From NCBI RefSeq assembly GCF_008831305.1, contig NZ_ML708619.1:63184-127183 (forward strand): DNA of 64,000 nt, read 5' to 3'. Below, piece after piece: positions 1 through 10,524 of this stretch. The first letter of the stretch is position 1, and the number at the start of each line of letters is the position of its first letter. A program made the position numbers and the translations under genes. Origin of the DNA: Kocuria coralli. Its GTDB lineage: Bacteria; Actinomycetota; Actinomycetes; Actinomycetales; Micrococcaceae. The notes under the pieces are model-generated. The model searched no databases. It had not been told where the DNA came from and saw nothing but the letters and a program-made list of their open reading frames with translations.

Positions 1-455
1 GGTCCGCAGGGCTGGGCGAGGCGGGCATCGTCGAACTTCCGGATGCCGTCGAACCAGCGGGCGACCTCGGCGTCCAGCTGCTCCAGGGCGCCCTCGGCCG
101 TGGGGGAGTAGTCCCAGCTCTGGTAGGAGGCCTCGGGGCCGCCCAGGTGCGCGTGGCTGCGGACGGCCAGCACCCCGACGATCACGTGGGCGAGGCGCCA
201 GCCGATGGTGGTGAACGGTGCCGGGTCGGGTTCGGGGAACGCGAAGTCGACCACGGTGTCCCTCGCGCCCGCCTGCATCTCCGTGCGGCGTTCATCCGCG
301 GGGTGGACGGTCCAGGCCGACCGGTCCGCGGAGGGGTCGTAGAGATACTCGGCGTCGGTCAGGCCCTCCAGACGGGGCCTGATCTGCTCTTTCCAGTGGT
401 ACTCGAACTGATAGATCACCGAGGTGAGGACGTCGAGCTGGGATGCCTGTGTCAT
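1..455 (-). CDS. DinB-like family protein (3' end outside window)
   Basis: This partial frame runs from an ATG at 455 to the window edge with no stop (151 codons visible). It opens MTQASQLDVLTSVIYQFEYH and includes TIGWRLAHVIVG, then a Tyr/Trp-rich stretch (SYQSWDYSP). This resembles the DinB_2 four-helix family of small metal-binding, possibly thiol-dependent proteins, whose helices carry His ligands; here I see H in both the first helix and the LAHV segment. It is divergent from a WYL regulator that starts 141 bp away, a common arrangement for DinB-like genes, so the regulator may control it. The enzymatic role is unknown. The family call is moderately sure because the C-terminal part is missing. 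Confidence 0.6.
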   Translation of the reverse strand, partial: MTQASQLDVLTSVIYQFEYHWKEQIRPRLEGLTDAEYLYDPSADRSAWTVHPADERRTEMQAGARDTVVDFAFPEPDPAPFTTIGWRLAHVIVGVLAVRSHAHLGGPEASYQSWDYSPTAEGALEQLDAEVARWFDGIRKFDDARLAQPCG

Positions 456-514
456 GATCTGCCGCTTTCGTCGTGGATCGCCATGGACCGCCATACCGCC
501 ATGGACCGTCGTGA

Positions 515-528
515 ATCCGGATCCGGAT
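515..528. promoter_or_regulatory. Perfect 14-bp palindrome in divergent DinB/WYL intergenic region
   Basis: The sequence ATCCGGATCCGGAT is its own reverse complement and lies between the two divergent starts. The same gap holds a direct repeat, CCATGGACCG, at 481-490 and 499-508. Either could be the operator of the adjacent WYL regulator. This is inferred from position and symmetry only. Confidence 0.3.
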
Positions 529-596
529 GGCTCTTGAGAGCAGGTTCCTCCCCTGAGCGGTCACTTTCTGTCCTGAAAAAACTCCATGATGGACAC

Positions 597-1637
597 ATGA
601 GCGATACCACCCGCCGCGCCCTCCGGCTGCTGGCCCTCCTGCAGGCCCGGACGGTCTGGACCGGCCCCGAGCTCGCCGAGCAGCTGGGCGTCACGGTCAG
701 GTCCGTGCGCCGCGACATCGACCGCCTGCGCGAACTCGGCTATCCGGTCATGTCCGGTCGCGGGCACGGCGGCGGCTACCGGCTGGGAGCGGGCAGGAAA
801 CTGCCGCCGCTGCTGCTGGAGCCCGACGAGGCGGTGGCGGTCGGCGTGGGGCTGCGGCTGGCGTCGTCCTCGGGGATCACCGGGCTGGACGAGGTGGCCG
901 CCCGCTCTCTCGAGCGGCTCGAGCATCTGGCGCACGAAACCCTGCGGCGGCGCATCGGTACCATCGCCAAGGCCATCGAGGTGGTCGGAGGTGGCGGCCC
1001 GGGCGTCGACGCGGACGTCCTGGTGACCCTGTCCCACGGCGTCCACGAGGGGGTGCAGGTGCGCATGGACTACGTGGCCCGCGATGGACGGGCCACCCAG
1101 CGCCGCATCGAGCCGTACAGGGTGCTCGCCCTGGGCAAAAGGTGGTACCTCTTCGCCTGGGACCTCGACCGCGAGGACTGGCGCACGTTCCGGCTGGACC
1201 GGATCCACGCCGCGAGGACCTCCACCTTCGGCTTCACGCCCCGGCCCACCCCGGACATCCAGGAGCATCTGCGCCGGTCGGTGACCACGGACCCCTATCA
1301 GCACGCGATCAGGGTGCGGTTCGAGGCGCCCCGGGCCGAGGTCGAGCGGCTCTTCCCGCCGACCGTCGGCGTGCTGGCGGAGGACGGCCCGGGGGCGTGC
1401 GTGCTGACCACCGGCGCGGACGACATCCAGTGGATGGCCGCGCACCTCGCGGTGATCCCGATCGGGACGGAGGTCCTGGAGCCGCCCGAACTTGTGGCCG
1501 CCATGCGTGACATGAGCGAACGCCTGGCGGCCACGGTGCGCAGGAGCGGGGGTGCCGGGGACGACGGCGACCCGGTCGCGACCCCGGCCCCGGAAGGTCC
1601 TCCGGACTCCCCGAAGGACGAGGTCAGGAGGTCCTGA
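597..1637 (+). CDS. WYL-domain transcriptional regulator (HTH_11 + WYL)
   Basis: A 346-residue DNA-binding regulator of the YafY/PafC type. Residues about 5-60 form a winged helix (ELAEQLGVTVRSVRRDIDRL). The WYL domain contains RRIEPYRVLALGKRWYLFAW, the segment that names the family, followed by a C-terminal WCX-like region. The frame is open far upstream, but the ATG at 597 is the sensible start because the helix-turn-helix begins directly after it. No Shine-Dalgarno sequence precedes it. A CATGAT box at 585-590 ends 6 nt before the ATG, which suggests a leaderless mRNA. Its 3' end overlaps the convergent PepSY gene by 14 bp. WYL proteins often sense ligands or single-stranded nucleic acid; the target here is unknown but is probably the divergent DinB gene or itself. 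Confidence 0.85.
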   Translation: MSDTTRRALRLLALLQARTVWTGPELAEQLGVTVRSVRRDIDRLRELGYPVMSGRGHGGGYRLGAGRKLPPLLLEPDEAVAVGVGLRLASSSGITGLDEVAARSLERLEHLAHETLRRRIGTIAKAIEVVGGGGPGVDADVLVTLSHGVHEGVQVRMDYVARDGRATQRRIEPYRVLALGKRWYLFAWDLDREDWRTFRLDRIHAARTSTFGFTPRPTPDIQEHLRRSVTTDPYQHAIRVRFEAPRAEVERLFPPTVGVLAEDGPGACVLTTGADDIQWMAAHLAVIPIGTEVLEPPELVAAMRDMSERLAATVRRSGGAGDDGDPVATPAPEGPPDSPKDEVRRS

Positions 1638-2322
1638 CGATCTCCCCGTTCGCGGCGTCGACGTAGACGGTGAACCCGGAGTTGTCGGTGCCCACGTAGA
1701 GCTCTACGTCGTAGACCACCGTGCCCCGGTCGGTGTTCAGCTCGGCGTCGTCGATGTTGCCGGGATGGGCGTCCGTGGCCCTGGTGAGAGCGTCGCCCAA
1801 GGTGATCTCGGCGGCATCGAGCTCCTGCTGGTCGTCGGAGTCTACGGACTCGGAATTGTCCTGCTCCCGGACGGTGCCGCCATCGGCGCCCAGCTTGACC
1901 TCGGTCTCCTGCCCGTCCTGGACCACGGTGACGTCCCATCCGCCGTCGTCGAAGTCGATGCTCACGGCCTGGCCGCCGACTTCGCCCTCAGCGGTGTCGA
2001 TGGCGTTCAGGGCGGCGTCCAAGGCGCCGCCCTGGGTGGCCTCACCGGCGGGCGAGGTCGCCGACCCCGAGGTGCTCGAATCGGTCGGGGAGGCGCTGGT
2101 CGTGCTCGTCGGTGATTCGGATGCGGTGCTGGTCGCCGAGCCCGTGGCCCCCGTGGCGGTCGGCGAGGCCTCCTCCGTGACGGTGACCGTCGGGGCCGGC
2201 GTGGCGGTGTCGGCACCTTCGGCGTCGTCGTCGGCCCCGGGTTGGGAGCCGCAACCCGTCAGAGCCAGGGCAAGGGCGGCGGATGCCAGGGCTGATGAGA
2301 AAGCAGCACGCTTGAGTCGCAC
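1624..2322 (-). CDS. PepSY-domain lipoprotein
   Basis: A predicted 232-residue membrane-anchored lipoprotein. The N-terminus (VRLKRAAFSSALASA, then LALTGCGSQ) is a signal peptide ending in a lipobox, with the modified Cys at TGC. A Ser/Thr/Pro-rich, low-complexity linker (about residues 30-95) follows. Two PepSY-like repeats come next, one around AALNAIDTAEGEVGGQAVSI and a second from LGDALTRATDAHPGNIDDAE to VYVDAANGEIVRTS. The GTG at 2322 is chosen because TGGAGGTC lies 5 nt upstream; the frame extends further but adds a non-signal-like stretch. PepSY proteins are thought to inhibit or modulate extracytoplasmic enzymes, and no specific partner is evident here. Confidence 0.8.
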   Translation of the reverse strand: MRLKRAAFSSALASAALALALTGCGSQPGADDDAEGADTATPAPTVTVTEEASPTATGATGSATSTASESPTSTTSASPTDSSTSGSATSPAGEATQGGALDAALNAIDTAEGEVGGQAVSIDFDDGGWDVTVVQDGQETEVKLGADGGTVREQDNSESVDSDDQQELDAAEITLGDALTRATDAHPGNIDDAELNTDRGTVVYDVELYVGTDNSGFTVYVDAANGEIVRTS

Positions 2323-2378
2323 GGTAGACCTCCAGTCAGTGGATAGGTCCTCATAAGGGTACTTCACTCCGGTGTGAT

Positions 2379-2396
2379 CCAGGTCTCTCCACCTGG
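2379..2396. promoter_or_regulatory. Inverted repeat upstream of PepSY lipoprotein
   Basis: CCAGGT and ACCTGG face each other across 6 nt, about 57 bp upstream of the lipoprotein start. It may be an operator. No regulator is assigned. Confidence 0.25.
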
Positions 2397-2446
2397 GCGT
2401 TTACCCGATGTCTCTCATGCTCATCTCATCCGGCACCGGCCCTTCC

Positions 2447-2476
2447 TTGGTCCGGTCAGACGGGTCACGGTAGGCT
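2447..2476 (+). promoter_or_regulatory. Candidate promoter of the glycine riboswitch-gcvPTH transcript
   Basis: TTGGTC (2447-2452) and TAGGCT (2471-2476) are separated by 18 bp. They sit about 30 bp before the riboswitch, a sensible distance for a sigma-70-type promoter. The match to consensus is moderate. Confidence 0.4.
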
Positions 2477-2507
2477 CTGGGGGCATACACGAACATGCCG
2501 ACGAGCG

Positions 2508-2706
2508 CCCCGGGAGAGACCCCCGGATGCTGCGTGGGGCGCCGTAGGAGCAAACCCCTCCCCGGGAAACTCTCAGGCACCTGCACCGGGACGCTCGGCA
2601 CCTCTGGAAAGAACGGACCGCCCGGCCGGCGCGGCAGCCGTCACCGACGGGGCAAACGAGCCGCTGATCAGCGGCTCGTGGAATCTCTCAGGTCCCATGA
2701 CAGAGC
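2508..2706 (+). promoter_or_regulatory. Tandem glycine riboswitch (gcvT motif)
   Basis: Both aptamers show the conserved strings of this class. Aptamer I has CGGGAGAGAC (2511-2520), CCGTAGGAGCAA (2542-2553) and AACTCTCAGGCACC. Aptamer II opens with CCTCTGGAAAG (2601-2611), continues with CACCGACGGGGCAAA (2642-2656) and AATCTCTCAGG (2682-2692), and closes with CAGAG (2701-2705) pairing to CTCTG. A variable stem GAGCCGCTGATCAGCGGCTC lies inside aptamer II. Glycine binding normally switches on glycine cleavage genes, which follow here. Between aptamer and start codon, a 6-bp hairpin (GGGCGC/GCGCCC, 2722-2737) without a U-tract precedes the GAGGAG ribosome binding site. This may be the expression platform, and control of translation looks more likely than termination. 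Confidence 0.95.
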
Positions 2707-2757
2707 GGGGAGGGACCGGTAGGGCGCCACCGCGCCCCAGGAACTGAGGAGTCCCGC

Positions 2758-5762
<3,005 letters not shown>

Positions 5763-5766
<4 letters not shown>

Positions 5767-6920
5767 GCCCGCAGAACTCCAGACCCACCCCCCTGACGGA
5801 CGTGCACGAACGCCTGGGAGCCTCCTTCACGGATTTCGGAGGATGGTGGATGCCGCTGAGATACGGGTCCGACGTCGCCGAGCACCGGGCCGTCCGCGAG
5901 GCCGCCGGGATCTTCGACCTCTCCCACATGGGCGAGGTCTCCGTGACCGGCCCCGAGGCCGGCGCCTTCCTGGACTACGCCCTGGTCGGCCGGCTCTCGG
6001 CCATCGAGGTCGGCAAGGCCAAGTACTCCCTGCTGTGCAATGAGTCCGGCGGGGTGATCGACGACCTCATCACCTACCGGCGTGCCGAGGACGACTTCCT
6101 GGTGGTGCCCAACGCCGCCAACACCCCGGCCGCACTCGCCGCGCTCAGGGAGCGCACGACGACGGCCACGGGCCGGGTCTTCGATGTCACCATCGCCGAC
6201 CGTACGGCGGCTACCGCGCTGATCGCGGTTCAGGGCCCCGGAGCGGAGGCGATCCTGCTCGACGTCGTGGACCCGGAGAGCGCCGAGGCGGTGAGCCGGC
6301 TGCGGTACTACGCGATCACCGACGTCGTCGTCCGGGCCGGCGGCGGGGAGCTCCCGGTCCAGCTGGCCCGGACCGGCTACACCGGGGAGGACGGCTTCGA
6401 GCTCTTCGTGGACGTGGACTCCGATCCGCATGCCGCCGAACGGCTCTGGGAGGTCCTCGAGGAGGCCGGGAGCGCCCACGGCCTGGTGCCGTGCGGACTG
6501 GCCGCGCGCGATTCCCTGCGGCTGGAGGCCGGCATGCCCCTGCACGGCCACGAGCTGTCCGAGCAGATCGACCCCTTCAGCGCCGGTCTGGGCGGCGTGG
6601 TCGCCCTGAAGACCAAGGAGTCCTTCGTCGGGCGCGAGGCGCTCGCGGCCATCAAGGAGAACGGACCTGCGCGCCGTCTGGTCGGCCTGGCCAGTGACAC
6701 CAAACGGGCCGCCCGCCCCGGCTACACGGTGCTGCACGATGGCACGCCCGTCGGAGAGGTGACCTCCGGCGCCCCCAGCCCCACGCTGGGCCATGCCGTC
6801 GCCCTGGCCTTCGTGGCCCCGGAGCACGCGGAGGCCGGAACGGAGCTCGACGTCGACCTCCGCGGCAGGCCCAGCCCGTTCCGCGTGGTGCAGCTGCCCT
6901 TCTACCAGCGGGAACGCTGA
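5763..6920 (+). CDS. gcvT: Aminomethyltransferase, T protein of glycine cleavage
   Basis: GcvT (385 residues) releases ammonia from the aminomethyl-lipoyl H protein and transfers the methylene group to tetrahydrofolate. Recognisable parts are [28 protein letters not shown], the folate-pocket segment [15 protein letters not shown], and [14 protein letters not shown]. The ATG at 5763 overlaps the gcvP stop (ATGA), so translation is coupled. The frame is open for about 1.9 kb upstream, but that part only shadows gcvP. GcvH follows after a 70-nt gap. Confidence 0.96.
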
Positions 6921-6990
6921 CCGTCGGCCCTTCCCGGCATCCGTCCGTGAGCCCGTCCCCCGTATGTCAGGAATCGAGAGGAACCCCGCC

Positions 6991-7377
6991 ATGAGCGCCA
7001 TCGACAAGGTCAACCAGGACTACCGCTACTCCGCCGAGCACGAATGGGTGGACTCGGCCTCCCCGGCCCGCATCGGGCTGTCGCAGATCGCCGTGGACGC
7101 CCTGGGCGACGTCGTGTACGTGGACCTGCCGGAGGCCGGCACCACCGTCACCGCGGGGGAGGTCTGCGGCGAGGTCGAGTCCACCAAGTCCGTCTCCGAG
7201 ATCTACTCGCCCGTGACCGGCACCGTCGTCGAGGTCAACGACGCGGTGGCCGACGACCCCGCCCTGCTCAACTCCGACCCGTACGGCCAGGCCTGGCTGC
7301 TGGCCGTGGACGTGGAGTCCGAAGGCGACCTGCTCTCGCCCGAGGAGTACGCCGCGGCGCAGGAGGAGGCCGAGTAG
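6991..7377 (+). CDS. gcvH: Glycine cleavage system H protein
   Basis: The 128-residue lipoyl carrier shuttles the aminomethyl group between the P, T and L proteins. The lipoylation site is in GEVESTKSVSEIYSPVTG, with K66 carrying the lipoyl group. The hammerhead lipoyl domain begins at YSAEHEWV. The ATG at 6991 gives the family's normal length and has GAGAGG about 9 nt upstream. It is the last gene of the gcvPTH operon; the convergent GNAT gene ends 4 nt downstream. Confidence 0.96.
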   Translation: MSAIDKVNQDYRYSAEHEWVDSASPARIGLSQIAVDALGDVVYVDLPEAGTTVTAGEVCGEVESTKSVSEIYSPVTGTVVEVNDAVADDPALLNSDPYGQAWLLAVDVESEGDLLSPEEYAAAQEEAE

Positions 7378-7381
7378 CGGC

Positions 7382-7855
7382 TCACCAGGTCATGGCGTAG
7401 AAGCGCTCGTGGTCGTCGGAGTCCAGGAACCCCATGCCCGCGGCCAGCATGACCTTCTGGGAGGCCACGTTGTCCACGTGCGCGCTGCCCCGGATCTGCG
7501 AGGCGCCCCGGGACCTCGCCATGGCCAGCAGGGCCTTCACCGCTTCCGTCGCATACCCGTGGCCCCGCGCCGTCTCGACGAGCCCGTAGCCGACGGTGCT
7601 CACGCCGTCGGCGTCCAGGGGCCGGTTGAAACCGGCGTATCCGATCGGTTCACCGGTACTGCGCAGCCTGACCTCGTAGGAGCCGAAAGGGTACGGATTG
7701 CCGGTTCGCGCGCAGAGGGCCAGGAAATCCCCGGCGGCCTCGATGTCGGCGGCGGAGGGGTATCGCGGGCTGCGGTTGCCCACCCTCATGATGGCTCGTG
7801 CATGCACCTCGGTGAGAGGACGCAGGATGAGCCGTTCGGTCACCAGGTCTTTCAC
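7382..7855 (-). CDS. GNAT N-acetyltransferase, RimJ-like
   Basis: A 157-residue acetyl-CoA-dependent acetyltransferase of the GNAT_3 (RimJ/RimL-like) type. It opens with TERLILRPLTEVHARAI. The acetyl-CoA pyrophosphate-binding motif A is at ETARGHGYATEAVKALLAMA, and HVDNVASQKVMLAAGMGF is the typical beta6-alpha4 segment. The GTG start at 7855 has AGGAGAG upstream. The substrate cannot be told from sequence. It sits convergent to gcvH and in the same direction as the upstream pdxR-like gene, 36 nt away, so co-transcription is possible. Confidence 0.8.
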   Translation of the reverse strand: MKDLVTERLILRPLTEVHARAIMRVGNRSPRYPSAADIEAAGDFLALCARTGNPYPFGSYEVRLRSTGEPIGYAGFNRPLDADGVSTVGYGLVETARGHGYATEAVKALLAMARSRGASQIRGSAHVDNVASQKVMLAAGMGFLDSDDHERFYAMTW

Positions 7856-7891
7856 GTTCTGGGTTCTCTCCTGATCTCGGACTTCTCCCGT

Positions 7892-9421
7892 CTATTCCGC
7901 AGAATATGCGGGAGAACTGTCAAATAGCGGTTCATCGGTGCATGCCCCGACCAATCGAGGCAGGAGGTCGACCAGGTCGTCGTCTCCGGCTTGCGCGAAC
8001 CCCACCACGATGCCCTGGCCGCGCGGGGCGGGGCCTTGATCCGCGCCCCACGACCAGTACTTGGACTGCCGGCCCACGAGCAGCCCGGCTGCAGCGCAGC
8101 GCTCGATGACGGTCTCCTCCGGCAGCTCGGTGAGGATCACGGCGTCGACCCCTCCGTGCATGGGCGCGAGCCGGGCCAGCCGCACGCCGTCGAAGGCATC
8201 CTGCACGGCCTCCCGGCGCCGTCGGTAGGCCGTGCGCATCCGCTGCGTGTGCCGCCTGAGGTACCCGGAGGAGAGCAGGTGCGCGAGCGCGTACTGGGTG
8301 ACGGCTGCCACCGGGACCCCCAGGGTGTCGCGCAACCCGGTCACGGGGGTGCGCAGGTGCCCGGGCAGCACCACGTAGCCCGTGGCCAGCGACGGCGTGA
8401 GCACGGTGGAGAACGTGCCCAGGAGCGCGACCTGCTCACCGGTGGCGTCCAGGGCGGAGAGCGTGGGCAGGGGCGCCCCGACGTAGCGCAGCTCGGAGTC
8501 GAAATCGTCCTCGACGAGCAGCACGTCCCAGCGCTGGGCCCATTCGAGGAGCTCCAGCCGGCGCTGCAGGGTCAGCGAGCCGCCCAGGGGGTATTGATGG
8601 CTGGGGGACACGATCAGCACGTCCGGGGCGTCCCGGCCCTCCGGCAACAGGTCCACTCGGAGGCCGTCCTGGTCCACCGTGCAGGGGACCACTGCATGTC
8701 CATGGGCGGGGGGCACGTCCCGGAGGCCGGGATGCCCGGGTGCCTCCAGCCCCACCCGCAGCTGCGTGCGCCCGTTGCGCCTGGCCGTGGCGGCCAGCAG
8801 GAGGGTGAGACCCTCCCGCGCCCCCGCGGTGACGAGCAGGGACGACGGCGCCACCGGCAGCGCTCGCATCAGCCGGAGATGCTCGCCGATCGCCTCCCTG
8901 AGGGGTGGAAGACCCAGTGGATCGGGAGGGGGCGACGGCGGCTGGGAGGCGGCGTGACGCCACGCGGAACGCCACGCAGCCCCGGCCAGCCTGCTCGAGT
9001 CCGGCTGGCCGGGACGCAGGTCGACGAGCTGTCCGTGCGCGCTCGGGGGGGCCGCTTGCGATCGCTGGTCCGGTGGGAGTCCGCCCAATTGGTCTCCCGG
9101 CGGGCCGGTATCCGGCCGCTCCCGCTCGGTCCGGGCGGGATCCGGGTGGATCCGTTCCAGCCCGGGATGGACTGTGGTGGGCCGTCCCTGCGCGGCGTGC
9201 AGGTAGCCCTCGCCCAGGAGCTGGTCGTAGGCGGAGACGACCGTCCCCCGGGACACCCCCAGGCGCGTGGCCAGGAACCGGGTGGACGGCACGGTGTCGC
9301 CCGGCGCGAGCGTTCCGCCCGCTATCTGCTCGCGGATACCCGCCGCCACCTGGACCGGAAGGGGCCTGGGGTCCTCCCGGTCCAGGACCACGGTGAGGTC
9401 GGTGGCTGCTCGCTGGGTCAT
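7892..9421 (-). CDS. pdxR: PdxR-type MocR regulator (GntR wHTH fused to aminotransferase fold)
   Basis: About 509 residues. A GntR winged helix occupies residues about 10-85 (IAGGTLAPGDTVPSTRFLAT, then SRGTVVSAYDQLLGEGYLHA). A Pro-rich linker and a fold-type I aminotransferase-like domain follow. It is divergent from pdxS, so it is probably the PLP-responsive regulator of vitamin B6 synthesis. The usual Schiff-base motif SKTLAPGLRLG is replaced by STVLTPSLATG: the PLP Lys is Thr (codon 8405-8407, residue 339), and the phosphate-binding Arg is also gone, so it may bind its effector non-covalently or not at all. I chose the ATG at 9421; a TTG at 9448 is the alternative. A MocR regulator of another pathway is possible but less likely from context. 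Confidence 0.8.
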   Translation of the reverse strand: MTQRAATDLTVVLDREDPRPLPVQVAAGIREQIAGGTLAPGDTVPSTRFLATRLGVSRGTVVSAYDQLLGEGYLHAAQGRPTTVHPGLERIHPDPARTERERPDTGPPGDQLGGLPPDQRSQAAPPSAHGQLVDLRPGQPDSSRLAGAAWRSAWRHAASQPPSPPPDPLGLPPLREAIGEHLRLMRALPVAPSSLLVTAGAREGLTLLLAATARRNGRTQLRVGLEAPGHPGLRDVPPAHGHAVVPCTVDQDGLRVDLLPEGRDAPDVLIVSPSHQYPLGGSLTLQRRLELLEWAQRWDVLLVEDDFDSELRYVGAPLPTLSALDATGEQVALLGTFSTVLTPSLATGYVVLPGHLRTPVTGLRDTLGVPVAAVTQYALAHLLSSGYLRRHTQRMRTAYRRRREAVQDAFDGVRLARLAPMHGGVDAVILTELPEETVIERCAAAGLLVGRQSKYWSWGADQGPAPRGQGIVVGFAQAGDDDLVDLLPRLVGACTDEPLFDSSPAYSAE

Positions 9422-9446
9422 GGGGCCATTGTGCTCCGTCGTCGTC

Positions 9447-9493
9447 AACTGGTCTACTCGATGAGCAGTGGAATGGATCTAGGAATGGACCAG
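9447..9493. promoter_or_regulatory. Candidate PdxR boxes between pdxR and pdxS
   Basis: AACTGGTCTA (9447-9456) and GAATGGATCTA (9471-9481) resemble the TGGW(T)CTA core I recall for the Corynebacterium glutamicum PdxR site. GGAATGGA recurs at 9470-9477 and 9482-9489. ACTGGTC (9448-9454) and GACCAGT (9487-9493) form an inverted pair. The cluster covers the expected pdxS promoter. Confidence 0.5.
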
Positions 9494-9506
9494 TATTTCT
9501 CAGAAC

Positions 9507-10433
9507 ATGGCACTCATGACTCAAACTGCACTGGATTCCACCCCTGCCACCGGCTCACCGCTGCTCAAGCGCGGTCTGGCTGAAATGCTCAAGGGCGGGG
9601 TGATCATGGACGTCGTCACCGCGGAGCAGGCGCGCATCGCAGAGGACGCCGGGGCCGTGGCCGTGATGGCGCTCGAGCGGGTGCCCGCCGATATCCGCGC
9701 CCAGGGCGGGGTGGCCCGCATGTCCGACCCGGACCTCATCGACCAGATCGTCGAGTCGGTCTCCATCCCGGTCATGGCCAAGGCCCGTATCGGGCACTTC
9801 GTGGAGGCCCAGGTCCTGCAGGAGCTCGGCGTGGACTACATCGACGAGTCCGAGGTGCTCAGCCCCGCGGACTACGTCAACCACATCGACAAGCACTCCT
9901 TCACCGTCCCGTTCGTGTGCGGGGCCACCAACCTGGGGGAGGCCCTGCGCAGGCTGGCCGAGGGCGCGGCGATGATCCGGTCCAAGGGCGAGGCCGGCAC
10001 CGGGGACGTCTCCGAGGCCACCAAGCACATCCGCACGATCCGCAAGCAGATCGCCGACCTGCAGGCCACCTTCCGGGCGAACCCCGACGAGCTGTTCGTG
10101 GCGGCCAAGGAGCTGCAGGCCCCGTACGACATCGTGCGAGAGGTGGCGGAGACCGGGAAACTGCCCGTCGTGCTCTTCACCGCCGGCGGGGTGGCCACTC
10201 CGGCCGATGCCGCGATGATGATGCAGCTGGGCGCCGACGGCGTGTTCGTGGGTTCCGGGATCTTCAAGTCCGGTGACCCGGCACGGCGTGCCGAGGCCAT
10301 CGTGGCGGCTACCGCCCAGTACGACGACCCCGCCGCGATCGCCCAGGCCTCCCGCGGGCTCGGCGAGGCCATGGTGGGCATCAACGTGGGCGATCTGCCC
10401 GCCCCGCACCGCCTGGCGGAACGCGGCTGGTAA
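9507..10433 (+). CDS. pdxS: Pyridoxal 5'-phosphate synthase, lyase subunit PdxS
   Basis: PdxS builds PLP from ribose 5-phosphate, glyceraldehyde 3-phosphate and ammonia supplied by PdxT. The protein has 308 residues, normal for the family. Catalytic positions are all present: D35 in GGVIMDVV, K92 in [11 protein letters not shown] and K160 in [10 protein letters not shown]. They correspond to D24, K81 and K149 of the B. subtilis enzyme with a constant offset of 11. The start lacks a Shine-Dalgarno sequence, and TATTTC at 9494-9499 ends 7 nt before the ATG, so it may be leaderless. It is divergent from pdxR. A strong hairpin follows, and pdxT lies about 2 kb away instead of adjacent. Confidence 0.97.
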   Translation: MALMTQTALDSTPATGSPLLKRGLAEMLKGGVIMDVVTAEQARIAEDAGAVAVMALERVPADIRAQGGVARMSDPDLIDQIVESVSIPVMAKARIGHFVEAQVLQELGVDYIDESEVLSPADYVNHIDKHSFTVPFVCGATNLGEALRRLAEGAAMIRSKGEAGTGDVSEATKHIRTIRKQIADLQATFRANPDELFVAAKELQAPYDIVREVAETGKLPVVLFTAGGVATPADAAMMMQLGADGVFVGSGIFKSGDPARRAEAIVAATAQYDDPAAIAQASRGLGEAMVGINVGDLPAPHRLAERGW

Positions 10434-10442
10434 GCCCCCGGC

Positions 10443-10479
10443 CCGGTACCCCCGGCAGTGACCGCGCCGGGGGTACCGG
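10443..10479 (+). terminator. Perfect 14-bp hairpin after pdxS
   Basis: Arms 10443-10456 and 10466-10479 pair perfectly around a 9-nt loop, starting 10 nt after the pdxS stop. There is no U-tract, as is common for actinobacterial terminators. It implies that pdxS is transcribed separately from the genes downstream. Confidence 0.7.
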
Positions 10480-10524
10480 ACAGGGACTCCCAGGGGCGGA
10501 GCCTTCGCCTCTACGGTGGAGGGC

